64,000 nucleotides of DNA, taken from NCBI GenBank assembly GCA_030770545.1, contig CM061093.1, positions 496,001 through 560,000 on the forward strand. Reading direction: 5' to 3'. Under the pieces are notes generated by a model. That model saw nothing but the letters and a program-made list of their open reading frames with translations, was not told where the DNA came from and did no database searches. The DNA comes from Macropodus opercularis. Its lineage: Eukaryota; Chordata; Actinopteri; Anabantiformes; Osphronemidae. Made by a program: the position numbers and the translations under genes. This document shows, in pieces, positions 11,017 to 22,246 of the stretch. The stretch's first letter is position 1, and each line of letters begins with the position of its first letter.

Positions 11017-11215
11017 TTAAAGTAGTGTTCTTTTGGTCTGAAATGCACAGAACAGGCGATTCTAAGCGTTTTGGCACTGTTTCCAGCCTCAGTGATGCTT
11101 TATAAGCTGCTGCATCTTAATGCAGGCAATGGCAATGAAGTTTTTGTTCTAGATATGTTCCAAATACATCCCTGAAGCAGGCAAACACCTTTAAAATGCA
11201 TTTAAATCACTTTGA
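11017..11215 (+). repeat. Class D monomer with 2-bp insertion (199 bp)
   Basis: GATGCTTTAAGC has become GATGCTTTATAAGC, two extra bases next to the variable block. It could be a small slippage or a junction between a D start and a C-like CTATAAGC. Confidence 0.85.
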
Positions 11216-11409
11216 TTAAAGTAGTGTTCTTTTGGTCTGAAATGCACAGAACAGGCGATTCTAAGCGTTTTGGCACTGTTTCCAGCCTCAGTGATGCTCT
11301 AAGCTGTTGCATTCCAATGCAAGCAAAGCCAATGAAGTTTTTGTGCTAAATATGATCCAAATACATCCCTGAAGCAGGCAAACACCTTTAAAATGCATTT
11401 AAATCATTT

Positions 11410-11435
11410 AGACCAAAGTACTGTACTTTTGGTCT
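11410..11435. other. Inverted repeat at A'/D boundary
   Basis: Same arms; a product of the 5-monomer duplication of 10229-11215, so no B monomer precedes it. Confidence 0.9.
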
Positions 11436-11806
11436 GAAATGCACAGAACAGGCGATTCTAAGCGTTTTGGCACTGTTTCCAGCCTCAGTGATGCTTTAAG
11501 CTGCTGCATCTTAATGCAGGCAATGGCAATGAAGTTTTTGTTCTAGATATGTTCCAAATACATCCCTGAAGCAGGCAAACACCTTTAAAATGCATTTAAA
11601 TCACTTTGATTAAAGTAGTGTTCTTTTGGTCTGAAATGCACAGAACAGGCGATTCTAAGCGTTTTGGCACTGTTTCCAGCCTCAGTGATGCTCTAAGCTG
11701 TTGCATTCTAATGCAAGCAAAACCAATGAAGTTTCTGTGCTAGATATGTTCCAAATACATCCCTGAAGCAGGCAAACACCTTTAAAATGCATTTAAATCA
11801 CTTTGA

Positions 11807-13775
11807 TTAAAGTAGTGTTCTTTTGGTCTGAAATGCACAGAACAGGCGATTCTAAGCGTTTTGGCACTGTTTCCAGCCTCAGTGATGCTTTAAGCTGCTA
11901 AATCTTAATGCACCAATGCCAATGAAGTTTCTGTGCCAGATATGATCCAAATACATCCCTGAAGCAGGCAAACACCTTTAAAATGTATTTTAATAACTTT
12001 GATTGAAGTAGTGTTGTTTTGGTCTTCAATGCATAGAACAGGCGAGTCTAAGCGTTTTGGCACTGTTTCCAGCCTCAGTGATGCTATAAGCTGTTGGATT
12101 CTAATGCAAGCATTGCCAATGAAGTTTCTGTGCCAGATATGATCCAAATACATCCCTTGAGCAGGCAAACACCTTTAAAATGCATTTAAATCACTTTCAT
12201 TGAAGTAGTGTTCTTTTGGTCTGAAATGCACAGAACAGGCGAGTCTAAGCGTTTTGGCACTGTTTCCAGCCTCAGTGATGCTATAAGCTGTTGGATTCTA
12301 ATGCAAGCATTGCCAATGAAGTTTCTGTGCCAGATATGATCCAAATACATCCCTTGAGCAGGCAAACACCTTTAAAATGCATTTAAATCACTTTCATTGA
12401 AGTAGTGTTCTTTTGGTCTGAAATGCACAGAACAGGCGAGTCTAAGCGTTTTGGCACTGTTTCCAGCCTCAGTGATGCTATAGGCTGTTGGATTCTAATG
12501 CAAGCATTGCCAATGAAGTTTCTGTGCCAGATATGATCCAAATACATCCCTTGAGCAGGCAAACACCTTTAAAATGCATTTAAATCACTTTCATTGAAGT
12601 AGTGTTCTTTTGGTCTGAAATGCACAGAACAGGCGATTCTAAGCGTTTTGGCACTGTTTCCAGCCTCAGTGATGCTCTAAGCTGTTGCATTCCAATGCAA
12701 GCAAAGCCAATGAAGTTTTTGTGCTAAATATGATCCAAATACATCCCTGAAGCAGGCAAACACCTTTAAAATGCATTTAAATCATTTAGACCAAAGTACT
12801 GTACTTTTGGTCTGAAATGCACAGAACAGGCGATTCTAAGCGTTTTGGCACTGTTTCCAGCCTCAGTGATGCTTTAAGCTGCTGCATCTTAATGCAGGCA
12901 ATGGCAATGAAGTTTTTGTTCTAGATATGTTCCAAATACATCCCTGAAGCAGGCAAACACCTTTAAAATGCATTTAAATCACTTTGATTAAAGTAGTGTT
13001 CTTTTGGTCTGAAATGCACAGAACAGGCGATTCTAAGCGTTTTGGCACTGTTTCCAGCCTCAGTGATGCTCTAAGCTGTTGCATTCTAATGCAAGCAAAA
13101 CCAATGAAGTTTCTGTGCTAGATATGTTCCAAATACATCCCTGAAGCAGGCAAACACCTTTAAAATGCATTTAAATCACTTTGATTAAAGTAGTGTTCTT
13201 TTGGTCTGAAATGCACAGAACAGGCGATTCTAAGCGTTTTGGCACTGTTTCCAGCCTCAGTGATGCTCTAAGCTGTTGCATTCTAATGCAAGCAAAGCCA
13301 ATGAAGTTTCTGTGCTAGATATGATCCAAATACATCCCTGAAGCAGGCAAACACATTTAAAATGTATTTAAATCACTTTGATTAAAGTAGTGTTCTTTTG
13401 GTCTGAAATGCACAGAACAGGCGATTCTAAGCGTTTTGGCACTGTTTCCAGCCTCAGTGATGCTTTAAGCTGCTGCATCTTAATGCAGGCAATGGCAATG
13501 AAGTTTTTGTTCTAGATATGTTCCAAATACATCCCTGAAGCAGGCAAACACCTTTAAAATGCATTTAAATCACTTTGATTAAAGTAGTGTTCTTTTGGTC
13601 TGAAATGCACAGAACAGGCGATTCTAAGCGTTTTGGCACTGTTTCCAGCCTCAGTGATGCTTTAAGCTTCTGCATCTTAATGCAGGCAATGCCAATGAAG
13701 TTTCTTTGCTAGATATGTTCCAAATACATCCCTGAAGCAGGAAAACACCTTTAAAATGCATTTAAATCACTTTGA
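11807..13775 (+). repeat. Second copy of the front of block 1 (10 monomers)
   Basis: Order B, C2, C, C, A', D, At, Aa, D, E matches 1-1772 with one extra C monomer at 12397 (GCTATAGGC). It continues into Ax, C, A*a, At, A*t, F. Relative to block 1 the four monomers Ax, E, At, At are missing after A*a, so 11807-14957 is 16 monomers against 19. Confidence 0.85.
12788..12813. other. Inverted repeat at A'/D boundary
   Basis: Same arms; 981 bp after B at 11807 because one extra C monomer lies between. Confidence 0.9.
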
Positions 13776-16700
13776 TTAAAGTAGTGTTCTTTTGGTCTGA
13801 AATGCACAGAACAGGCGATTCTAAGCGTTTTGGCACTGTTTCCAGCCTCAGTGATGCTCTAAGCTGTTGCATTCTAATGCAAGCAAAGCCAATGAAGTTT
13901 CTGTGCTAAATATGATCCAAATACATCCCTGAAGCAGGCAAACACCTTTAAAATGCATTTAAATCACTTTGATTAAAGTAGTGTTCTTTTGGTCTGAAAT
14001 GCACAGAACAGGCGATTCTAAGCGTTTTGGCACTGTTTCCAGCCTCAGTGATGCTATAAGCTGTTGGATTCTAATGCAAGCATTGCCAATGAAGTTTCTG
14101 TGCCAGATATGATCCAAATACATCCCTTGAGCAGGCAAACACCTTTAAAATGCATTTAAATCACTTTCATTGAAGTAGTGTTCTTTTGGTCTGAAATGCA
14201 CAGAACAGGCGATTCTAAGCGTTTTGGAACTGTTTCCAGCCTCAGTGATGCTCTAAGCTGTTGCATTCTAATGCAAGCAAAGCCAATGAAGTTTCTGTGC
14301 TAGATATGATCCAAATACATCCCTGAAGCAGGCAAACACCTTTAAAATGCATTTAAATCACTTTGATTAAAGTAGTGTTCTTTTGGTCTGAAATGCACAG
14401 AACAGGCGATTCTAAGCGTTTTGGCACTGTTTCCAGCCTCAGTGATGCTCTAAGCTGTTGCATTCTAATGCAAGCAAAGCCAATGAAGTTTCTGTGCTAG
14501 ATATGTTCCAAATACATCCCTGAAGCAGGCAAACACCTTTAAAATGCATTTAAATCACTTTGATTAAAGTAGTGTTCTTTTGGTCTGAAATGCACAGAAC
14601 AGGCGATTCTAAGCGTTTTGGAACTGTTTCCAGCCTCAGTGATGCTCTAAGCTGTTGCATTCTAATGCAAGCAAAGCCAATGAAGTTTCTGTGCTAGATA
14701 TGTTCCAAATACATCCCTGAAGCAGGCAAACACCTTTAAAATGCATTTAAATCACTTTGAATAAAGTAGTGTTCTCTTGGTCTGAAATGCACAGAACAGG
14801 CATTTCTAAGCGTTTTGGCACTGTTTCCAGCCTCAGTGATGCTTTAAGCTGTTGCATCCTAATGCAAGCAATGTGAATAAAGTTTCTGTGCTAGATATGA
14901 TCCAAATACATCCCTGAAGCAGGAAAACACCTTTAAAATGCATTTAAAACACTTTGATTAAAGTAGTATTCTTTTGGTCTGAAATGCACAGAACAGGCGA
15001 TTCTAAGCGTTTTCGCACTGTTTCCAGCCTCAGTGATGCTTTAAGCTGCTAAATCTTAATGCAGGCAATGGCAATGAAGTTTTTGTTCTAGATATGTTCC
15101 AAATACATCCCTGAAGCAGGCAAACACCTTTAAAATGCATTTAAATCACTTTGATTAAAGTAGTGTTCTTTTGGTCTGAAATGCACAGAACAGGCGATTC
15201 TAAGCGTTTTGGCACTGTTTCCAGCCTCAGTGATGCTCTAAGCTGTTGCATTCTAATGCAAGCAAAGCCAATGAAGTTTCTGTGCTAAATATGATCCAAA
15301 TACATCCCTGAAGCAGGCAAACACCTTTAAAATGCATTTAAATCACTTTGATTAAAGTAGTGTTCTTTTGGTCTGAAATGCACAGAACAGGCGATTCTAA
15401 GCGTTTTGGCACTGTTTCCAGCCTCAGTGATGCTATAAGCTGTTGGATTCTAATGCAAGCATTGCCAATGAAGTTTCTGTGCCAGATATGATCCAAATAC
15501 ATCCCTTGAGCAGGCAAACACCTTTAAAATGCATTTAAATCACTTTCATTGAAGTAGTGTTCTTTTGGTCTGAAATGCACAGAACAGGCGATTCTAAGCG
15601 TTTTGGAACTGTTTCCAGCCTCAGTGATGCTCTAAGCTGTTGCATTCTAATGCAAGCAAAGCCAATGAAGTTTCTGTGCTAGATATGATCCAAATACATC
15701 CCTGAAGCAGGCAAACACCTTTAAAATGCATTTAAATCACTTTGATTAAAGTAGTGTTCTTTTGGTCTGAAATGCACAGAACAGGCGATTCTAAGCGTTT
15801 TGGCACTGTTTCCAGCCTCAGTGATGCTCTAAGCTGTTGCATTCTAATGCAAGCAAAGCCAATGAAGTTTCTGTGCTAGATATGTTCCAAATACATCCCT
15901 GAAGCAGGCAAACACCTTTAAAATGCATTTAAATCACTTTGATTAAAGTAGTGTTCTTTTGGTCTGAAATGCACAGAACAGGCGATTCTAAGCGTTTTGG
16001 AACTGTTTCCAGCCTCAGTGATGCTCTAAGCTGTTGCATTCTAATGCAAGCAAAGCCAATGAAGTTTCTGTGCTAGATATGTTCCAAATACATCCCTGAA
16101 GCAGGCAAACACCTTTAAAATGCATTTAAATCACTTTGAATAAAGTAGTGTTCTCTTGGTCTGAAATGCACAGAACAGGCATTTCTAAGCGTTTTGGCAC
16201 TGTTTCCAGCCTCAGTGATGCTTTAAGCTGTTGCATCCTAATGCAAGCAATGTGAATAAAGTTTCTGTGCTAGATATGATCCAAATACATCCCTGAAGCA
16301 GGAAAACACCTTTAAAATGCATTTAAAACACTTTGATTAAAGTAGTATTCTTTTGGTCTGAAATGCACAGAACAGGCGATTCTAAGCGTTTTCGCACTGT
16401 TTCCAGCCTCAGTGATGCTTTAAGCTGCTAAATCTTAATGCAGGCAATGGCAATGAAGTTTTTGTTCTAGATATGTTCCAAATACATCCCTGAAGCAGGC
16501 AAACACCTTTAAAATGCATTTAAATCACTTTGATTAAAGTAGTGTTCTTTTGGTCTGAAATGCACAGAACAGGCGATTCTAAGCGTTTTGGAACTGTTTC
16601 CAGCCTCAGTGATGCTCTAAGCTGTTGCATTCTAATGCAAGCAAAGCCAATGAAGTTTCTGTGCTAAATATGATCCAAATACATCCCTGAAGCAGGCAAA

Positions 16701-17715
16701 CACCTTTAAAATGCATTTAAATCACTTTGATTAAAGTAGTGTTCTTTTGGTCTGAAATGCACAGAACAGGCGATTCTAAGCGTTTTGGCACTGTTTCCAG
16801 CCTCAGTGATGCTATAAGCTGTTGGATTCTAATGCAAGCATTGCCAATGAAGTTTCTGTGCCAGATATGATCCAAATACATCCCTTGAGCAGGCAAACAC
16901 CTTTAAAATGCATTTAAATCACTTTCATTGAAGTAGTGTTCTTTTGGTCTGAAATGCACAGAACAGGCGATTCTAAGCGTTTTGGAACTGTTTCCAGCCT
17001 CAGTGATGCTCTAAGCTGTTGCATTCTAATGCAAGCAAAGCCAATGAAGTTTCTGTGCTAGATATGATCCAAATACATCCCTGAAGCAGGCAAACACCTT
17101 TAAATTGCATTTAAATCACTTTGATTAAAGTAGTGTTCTTTTGGTCTGAAATGCACAGAACAGGCGATTCTAAGCGTTTTGGCACTGTTACCAGCCTCAG
17201 TGATGCTCTAAGCTGTTGCATTCTAATGCAAGCAAAGCCAATGAAGTTTCTGTGCTAGATATGTTCCAAATACATCCCTGAAGCAGGCAAACACCTTTAA
17301 AATGCATTTAAATCACTTTGATTAAAGTAGTGTTCTTTTGGTCTGAAATGCACAGAACAGGCGATTCTAAGCGTTTTGGAACTGTTTCCAGCCTCAGTGA
17401 TGCTCTAAGCTGTTGCATTCTAATGCAAGCAAAGCCAATGAAGTTTCTGTGCTAGATATGTTCCAAATACATCCCTGAAGCAGGCAAACACCTTTAAAAT
17501 GCATTTAAATCACTTTGAATAAAGTAGTGTTCTCTTGGTCTGAAATGCACAGAACAGGCATTTCTAAGCGTTTTGGCACTGTTTCCAGCCTCAGTGATGC
17601 TTTAAGCTGCTAAATCTTAATGCAAGCAATGCCAATGAAGTTTCTTTGCTAGATATGTTCCAAATACATCCCTGAAGCAGGAAAACACCTTTAAAATGCA
17701 TTTAAATCACTTTGA
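13776..17715 (+). repeat. 7-monomer higher-order repeat, three copies
   Basis: The unit is Ax, C, A*a, At, A*t, F, B/D hybrid (1379 bp). Copies start at 13776, 15155 and 16534; F monomers at 14761 and 16140 are exactly 1379 bp apart. The third copy has private changes (GGAACTG in its first monomer, AAATTGCATT near 17104, GTTACCAGCC near 17188). Its sixth monomer (17519) has an F 5' half on an H 3' half, where the register breaks. Confidence 0.9.
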
Positions 17716-17912
17716 TTGAAGTAGTGTTCTTTTGGTCTGAAATGCACAGAACAGGCGAGTCTAAGCGTTTTGGCACTGTTTCCAGCCTCAGTGATGCTTT
17801 AAGCTGTTGCATCTTAATGCAAGCAATGTGAATAAAGTTTCTGTGCTAGATATGATCCAAATACATCCCTGAAGCAGGCAAACACCTTTAAAATGTATTT
17901 AAATAACTTTGA
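17716..17912 (+). repeat. Class G monomer
   Basis: Recognised by CGAGTCTAAGCG, GTTGCATCTTAATGC and GTGAATAAAG, usually ending GTATTTAAATAACTTTG. Often paired: 17716/17913, 20277/20474, 30520/30717, 35641/35838, 38202/38399, 41944/42141, 46277/46474, 48838/49035, 51202/51399, 56915/57112. The second of the pair reads GGGAATAAAG in 30717, 35838, 38399, 42141, 46474 and 49035 only. The first of the pair usually carries TTCATTTGG. The copy at 21656 has GTGAAAAAAG. Confidence 0.9.
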
Positions 17913-18700
17913 TTAAAGTAGTGTTCTTTTGGTCTGAAATGCACAGAACAGGCGAGTCTAAGCGTTTTGGCACTGTTTCCAGCCTCAGTGATGCTTTAAG
18001 CTGTTGCATCTTAATGCAAGCAATGTGAATAAAGTTTCTGTGCTAGATATGATCCAAATACATCCCTGAAGCAGGCAAACACCTTTAAAATGTATTTAAA
18101 TAACTTTGATTAAAGTAGTGTTCTTTTGGTCTGAAATGCACAGAACAGGCGATTCTAAGCGTTTTGGCACTGTTTCCAGCCTCAGTGATGCTCTAAGCTG
18201 TTGCATTCTAATGCAAGCAAAGCCAATGAAGTTTCTGTGCTAAATATGATCCAAATACATCCCTGAAGCAGGCAAACACCTTTAAAATGCATTTAAATCA
18301 CTTTGATTAAAGTAGTGTTCTTTTGGTCTGAAATGCACAGAACAGGCGATTCTAAGCGTTTTCGCACTGTTTCCAGCCTCAGTGATGCTTTAAGCTGCTA
18401 AATCTTAATGCAGGCAATGGCAATGAAGTTTTTGTTCTAGATATGTTCCAAATACATCCCTGAAGCAGGCAAACACCTTTAAAATGCATTTAAATCACTT
18501 TGATTAAAGTAGTGTTCTTTTGGTCTGAAATGCACAGAACAGGCGATTCTAAGCGTTTTGGCACTGTTTCCAGCCTCAGTGATGCTTTAAGCTTCTGCAT
18601 CTTAATGCAGGCAATGCCAATGAAGTTTCTTTGCTAGATATGTTCCAAATACATCCCTGAAGCAGGAAAACACCTTTAAAATGCATTTAAATCACTTTGA
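17716..18700 (+). repeat. Interposed segment G, G, Ax, B/D, E
   Basis: Five monomers separating the third and fourth copies of the 7-monomer repeat. The B/D hybrid at 18307 is the same hybrid seen at 14958 and 16337. Confidence 0.8.
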
Positions 18701-19882
18701 TTAAAGTAGTGTTCTTTTGGTCTGAAATGCACAGAACAGGCGATTCTAAGCGTTTTGGCACTGTTTCGAGCCTCAGTGATGCTCTAAGCTGTTGCATTCT
18801 AATGCAAGCAAAGCCAATGAAGTTTCTGTGCTAAATATGATCCAAATACATCCCTGAAGCAGGCAAACACCTTTAAAATGCATTTAAATCACTTTGATTA
18901 AAGTAGTGTTCTTTTGGTCTGAAATGCACAGAACAGGCGATTCTAAGCGTTTTGGCACTGTTTCCAGCCTCAGTGATGCTATAAGCTGTTGGATTCTAAT
19001 GCAAGCATTGCCAATGAAGTTTCTGTGCCAGATATGATCCAAATACATCCCTTGAGCAGGCAAACACCTTTAAAATGCATTTAAATCACTTTCATTGAAG
19101 TAGTGTTCTTTTGGTCTGAAATGCACAGAACAGGCGATTCTAAGCGTTTTGGAACTGTTTCCAGCCTCAGTGATGCTCTAAGCTGTTGCATTCTAATGCA
19201 AGCAAAGCCAATGAAGTTTCTGTGCTAGATATGATCCAAATACATCCCTGAAGCAGGCAAACACCTTTAAAATGCATTTAAATCACTTTGATTAAAGTAG
19301 TGTTCTTTTGGTCTGAAATGCACAGAACAGGCGATTCTAAGCGTTTTGGCACTGTTTCCAGCCTCAGTGATGCTCTAAGCTGTTGCATTCTAATGCAAGC
19401 AAAGCCAATGAAGTTTCTGTGCTAGATATGTTCCAAATACATCCCTGAAGCAGGCAAACACCTTTAAAATGCATTTAAATCACTTTGATTAAAGTAGTGT
19501 TCTTTTGGTCTGAAATGCACAGAACAGGCGATTCTAAGCGTTTTGGAACTGTTTCCAGCCTCAGTGATGCTCTAAGCTGTTGCATTCTAATGCAAGCAAA
19601 GCCAATGAAGTTTCTGTGCTAGATATGTTCCAAATACATCCCTGAAGCAGGCAAACACCTTTAAAATGCATTTAAATCACTTTGAATAAAGTAGTGTTCT
19701 CTTGGTCTGAAATGCACAGAACAGGCATTTCTAAGCGTTTTGGCACTGTTTCCACCCTCAGTGATGCTTTAAGCTGTTGCATCCTAATGCAAGCAATGTG
19801 AATAAAGTTTCTGTGCTAGATATGATCCAAATACATCCCTGAAGCAGGCAAACACCTTTAAAATGTATTTAAATAACTTTGA
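18701..19882 (+). repeat. Fourth, partial copy of the 7-monomer repeat
   Basis: Order Ax, C, A*a, At, A*t, F without the hybrid. The Ax carries a private TTTCGAGCC, found again only in the Ax at 19883. The F here has TTTCCACCC (as in K) and a GTATTTAAATAAC end. Confidence 0.84.
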
Positions 19883-22246
19883 TTAAAGTAGTGTTCTTTT
19901 GGTCTGAAATGCACAGAACAGGCGATTCTAAGCGTTTTGGCACTGTTTCGAGCCTCAGTGATGCTCTAAGCTGTTGCATTCTAATGCAAGCAAAGCCAAT
20001 GAAGTTTCTGTGCTAAATATGATCCAAATACATCCCTGAAGCAGGCAAACACCTTTAAAATGCATTTAAATCACTTTGATTAAAGTAGTATTCTTTTGGT
20101 CTGAAATGCACAGAACAGGCGATTCTAAGCGTTTTCGCACTGTTTCCAGCCTCAGTGATGCTTTAAGCTGCTAAATCTTAATGCAAGCAATGCCAATGAA
20201 GTTTCTTTGCTAGATATGTTCCAAATACATCCCTGAAGCAGGAAAACACCTTTAAAATGCATTTAAATCACTTTGATTGAAGTAGTGTTCATTTGGTCTG
20301 AAATGCACAGAACAGGCGAGTCTAAGCGTTTTGGCACTGTTTCCAGCCTCAGTGATGCTTTAAGCTGTTGCATCTTAATGCAAGCAATGTGAATAAAGTT
20401 TCTGTGCTAGATATGATCCAAATACATCCCTGAAGCAGGCAAACACCTTTAAAATGTATTTAAATAACTTTGATTAAAGTAGTGTTCTTTTGGTCTGAAA
20501 TGCACAGAACAGGCGAGTCTAAGCGTTTTGGCACTGTTTCCAGCCTCAGTGATGCTTTAAGCTGTTGCATCTTAATGCAAGCAATGTGAATAAAGTTTCT
20601 GTGCTAGATATGATCCAAATACATCCCTGAAGCAGGCAAACACCTTTAAAATGTATTTAAATAACTTTGATTAAAGTAGTGTTCTTTTGGTCTGAAATGC
20701 ACAGAACAGGCGATTCTAAGCGTTTTGGCACTGTTTCCAGCCTCAGTGATGCTCTAAGCTGTTGCATTCTAATGCAAGCAAAGCCAATGAAGTTTCTGTG
20801 CTAGATATGTTCCAAATACATCCCTGAAGCAGGCAAACACCTTTAAAATGCATTTAAATCACTTTGATTAAAGTAGTGTTCTTTTGGTCTGAAATGCACA
20901 GAACAGGCGATTCTAAGCGTTTTGGCACTGTTTCCAGCCTCAGTGATGCTCTAAGCTGTTGCATTCTAATGCAAGCAAAGCCAATGAAGTTTCTGTGCTA
21001 GATATGTTCCAAATACATCCCTGAAGCAGGCAAACACCTTTAAAATGCATTTAAATCACTTTGATTAAAGTAGTGTTCTTTTGGTCTGAAATGCACAGAA
21101 CAGGCGATTCTAAGCGTTTTGGAACTGTTTCCAGCCTCAGTGATGCTCTAAGCTGTTGCATTCTAATGCAAGCAAAGCCAATGAAGTTTCTGTGCTAGAT
21201 ATGTTCCAAATACATCCCTGAAGCAGGCAAACACCTTTAAAATGCATTTAAATCACTTTGAATAAAGTAGTGTTCTCTTGGTCTGAAATGCACAGAACAG
21301 GCATTTCTAAGCGTTTTGGCACTGTTTCCAGCCTCAGTGATGCTTTAAGCTGTTGCATCCTAATGCAAGCAATGTGAATAAAGTTTCTGTGCTAGATATG
21401 ATCCAAATACATCCCTGAAGCAGGAAAACACCTTTAAAATGCATTTAAAACTCTTTGATTAAAGTAGTATTCTTTTGGTCTGAAATGCACAGAACAGGCG
21501 ATTCTAAGCGTTTTCGCACTGTTTCCAGCCTCAGTGATGCTTTAAGCTGCTAAATCTTAATGCAAGCAATGCCAATGAAGTTTCTTTGCTAGATATGTTC
21601 CAAATACATCCCTGAAGCAGGAAAACACCTTTAAAATGCATTTAAATCACTTTGATTGAAGTAGTGTTCATTTGGTCTGAAATGCACAGAACAGGCGAGT
21701 CTAAGCGTTTTGGCACTGTTTCCAGCCTCAGTGATGCTTTAAGCTGTTGCATCTTAATGCAAGCAATGTGAAAAAAGTTTCTGTGCTAGATATGATCCAA
21801 ATACATCCCTGAAGCAGGCAAACACCTTTAAAATGTATTTAAATAACTTTGATTAAAGTAGTGTTCTTTTGGTCTGAAATGCACAGAACAGGCGAGTCTA
21901 AGCGTTTTGGCACTGTTTCCAGCCTCAGTGATGCTCTAAGCTGTTGCATTCTAATGCAAGCAAAGCCAATGAAGTTTCTGTGCTAGATATGTTCCAAATA
22001 CATCCCTGAAGCAGGCAAACACCTTTAAAATGCATTTAAATCACTTTGATTAAAGTAGTGTTCTTTTGGTCTGAAATGCACAGAACAGGCGATTCTAAGC
22101 GTTTTGGAACTGTTTCCAGCCTCAGTGATGCTCTAAGCTGTTGCATTCTAATGCAAGCAAAGCCAATGAAGTTTCTGTGCTAGATATGTTCCAAATACAT
22201 CCCTGAAGCAGGCAAACACCTTTAAAATTTATTTAAATCACTTTGA
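19883..22246 (+). repeat. Second 7-monomer repeat, about 1.6 copies
   Basis: After Ax (19883), the unit H, G, G, At, At, A*t, F spans 20080-21458 (1379 bp). H restarts at 21459 and continues G, At, A*t. In the second copy the monomer at 21853 has the CGAGTC of G in its 5' half and A in its 3' half, so one G and one A appear fused with loss of a monomer. Confidence 0.82.
21459..21655 (+). repeat. Class H monomer (B/E hybrid)
   Basis: The 5' half is B-like (TTTTCGCACTG, GCTGCTAAATCTTAATGC) and the 3' half is E-like (GCAATGCCAATG, TTTCTTTGCTAG, GCAGGAAAACACC). Other copies start at 20080, 32687, 37808, 48444 and 50808; 17519 has an F-like 5' end. Most follow F. The internal dyad is broken. Confidence 0.88.

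Larger units (their letters stand above)
9256..11806 (+). repeat. Mosaic with B-C pairs and a 5-monomer duplication
   Basis: Order: B, C (10-bp deletion), B, C, C, A', D, At, Aa, D (+2 bp), A', D, At. The start of A' at 10229 recurs at 11216, 987 bp later, which is 5 monomers plus the 2-bp insertion. Both At copies that follow carry AAAACC. Confidence 0.83.

Noticed and set aside
17820..17840. Polyadenylation signals AATAAA in GTGAATAAAG monomers and in TTTGAATAAAG junctions
   Set aside because: They are class-specific point variants repeated dozens of times with no transcript structure around them.
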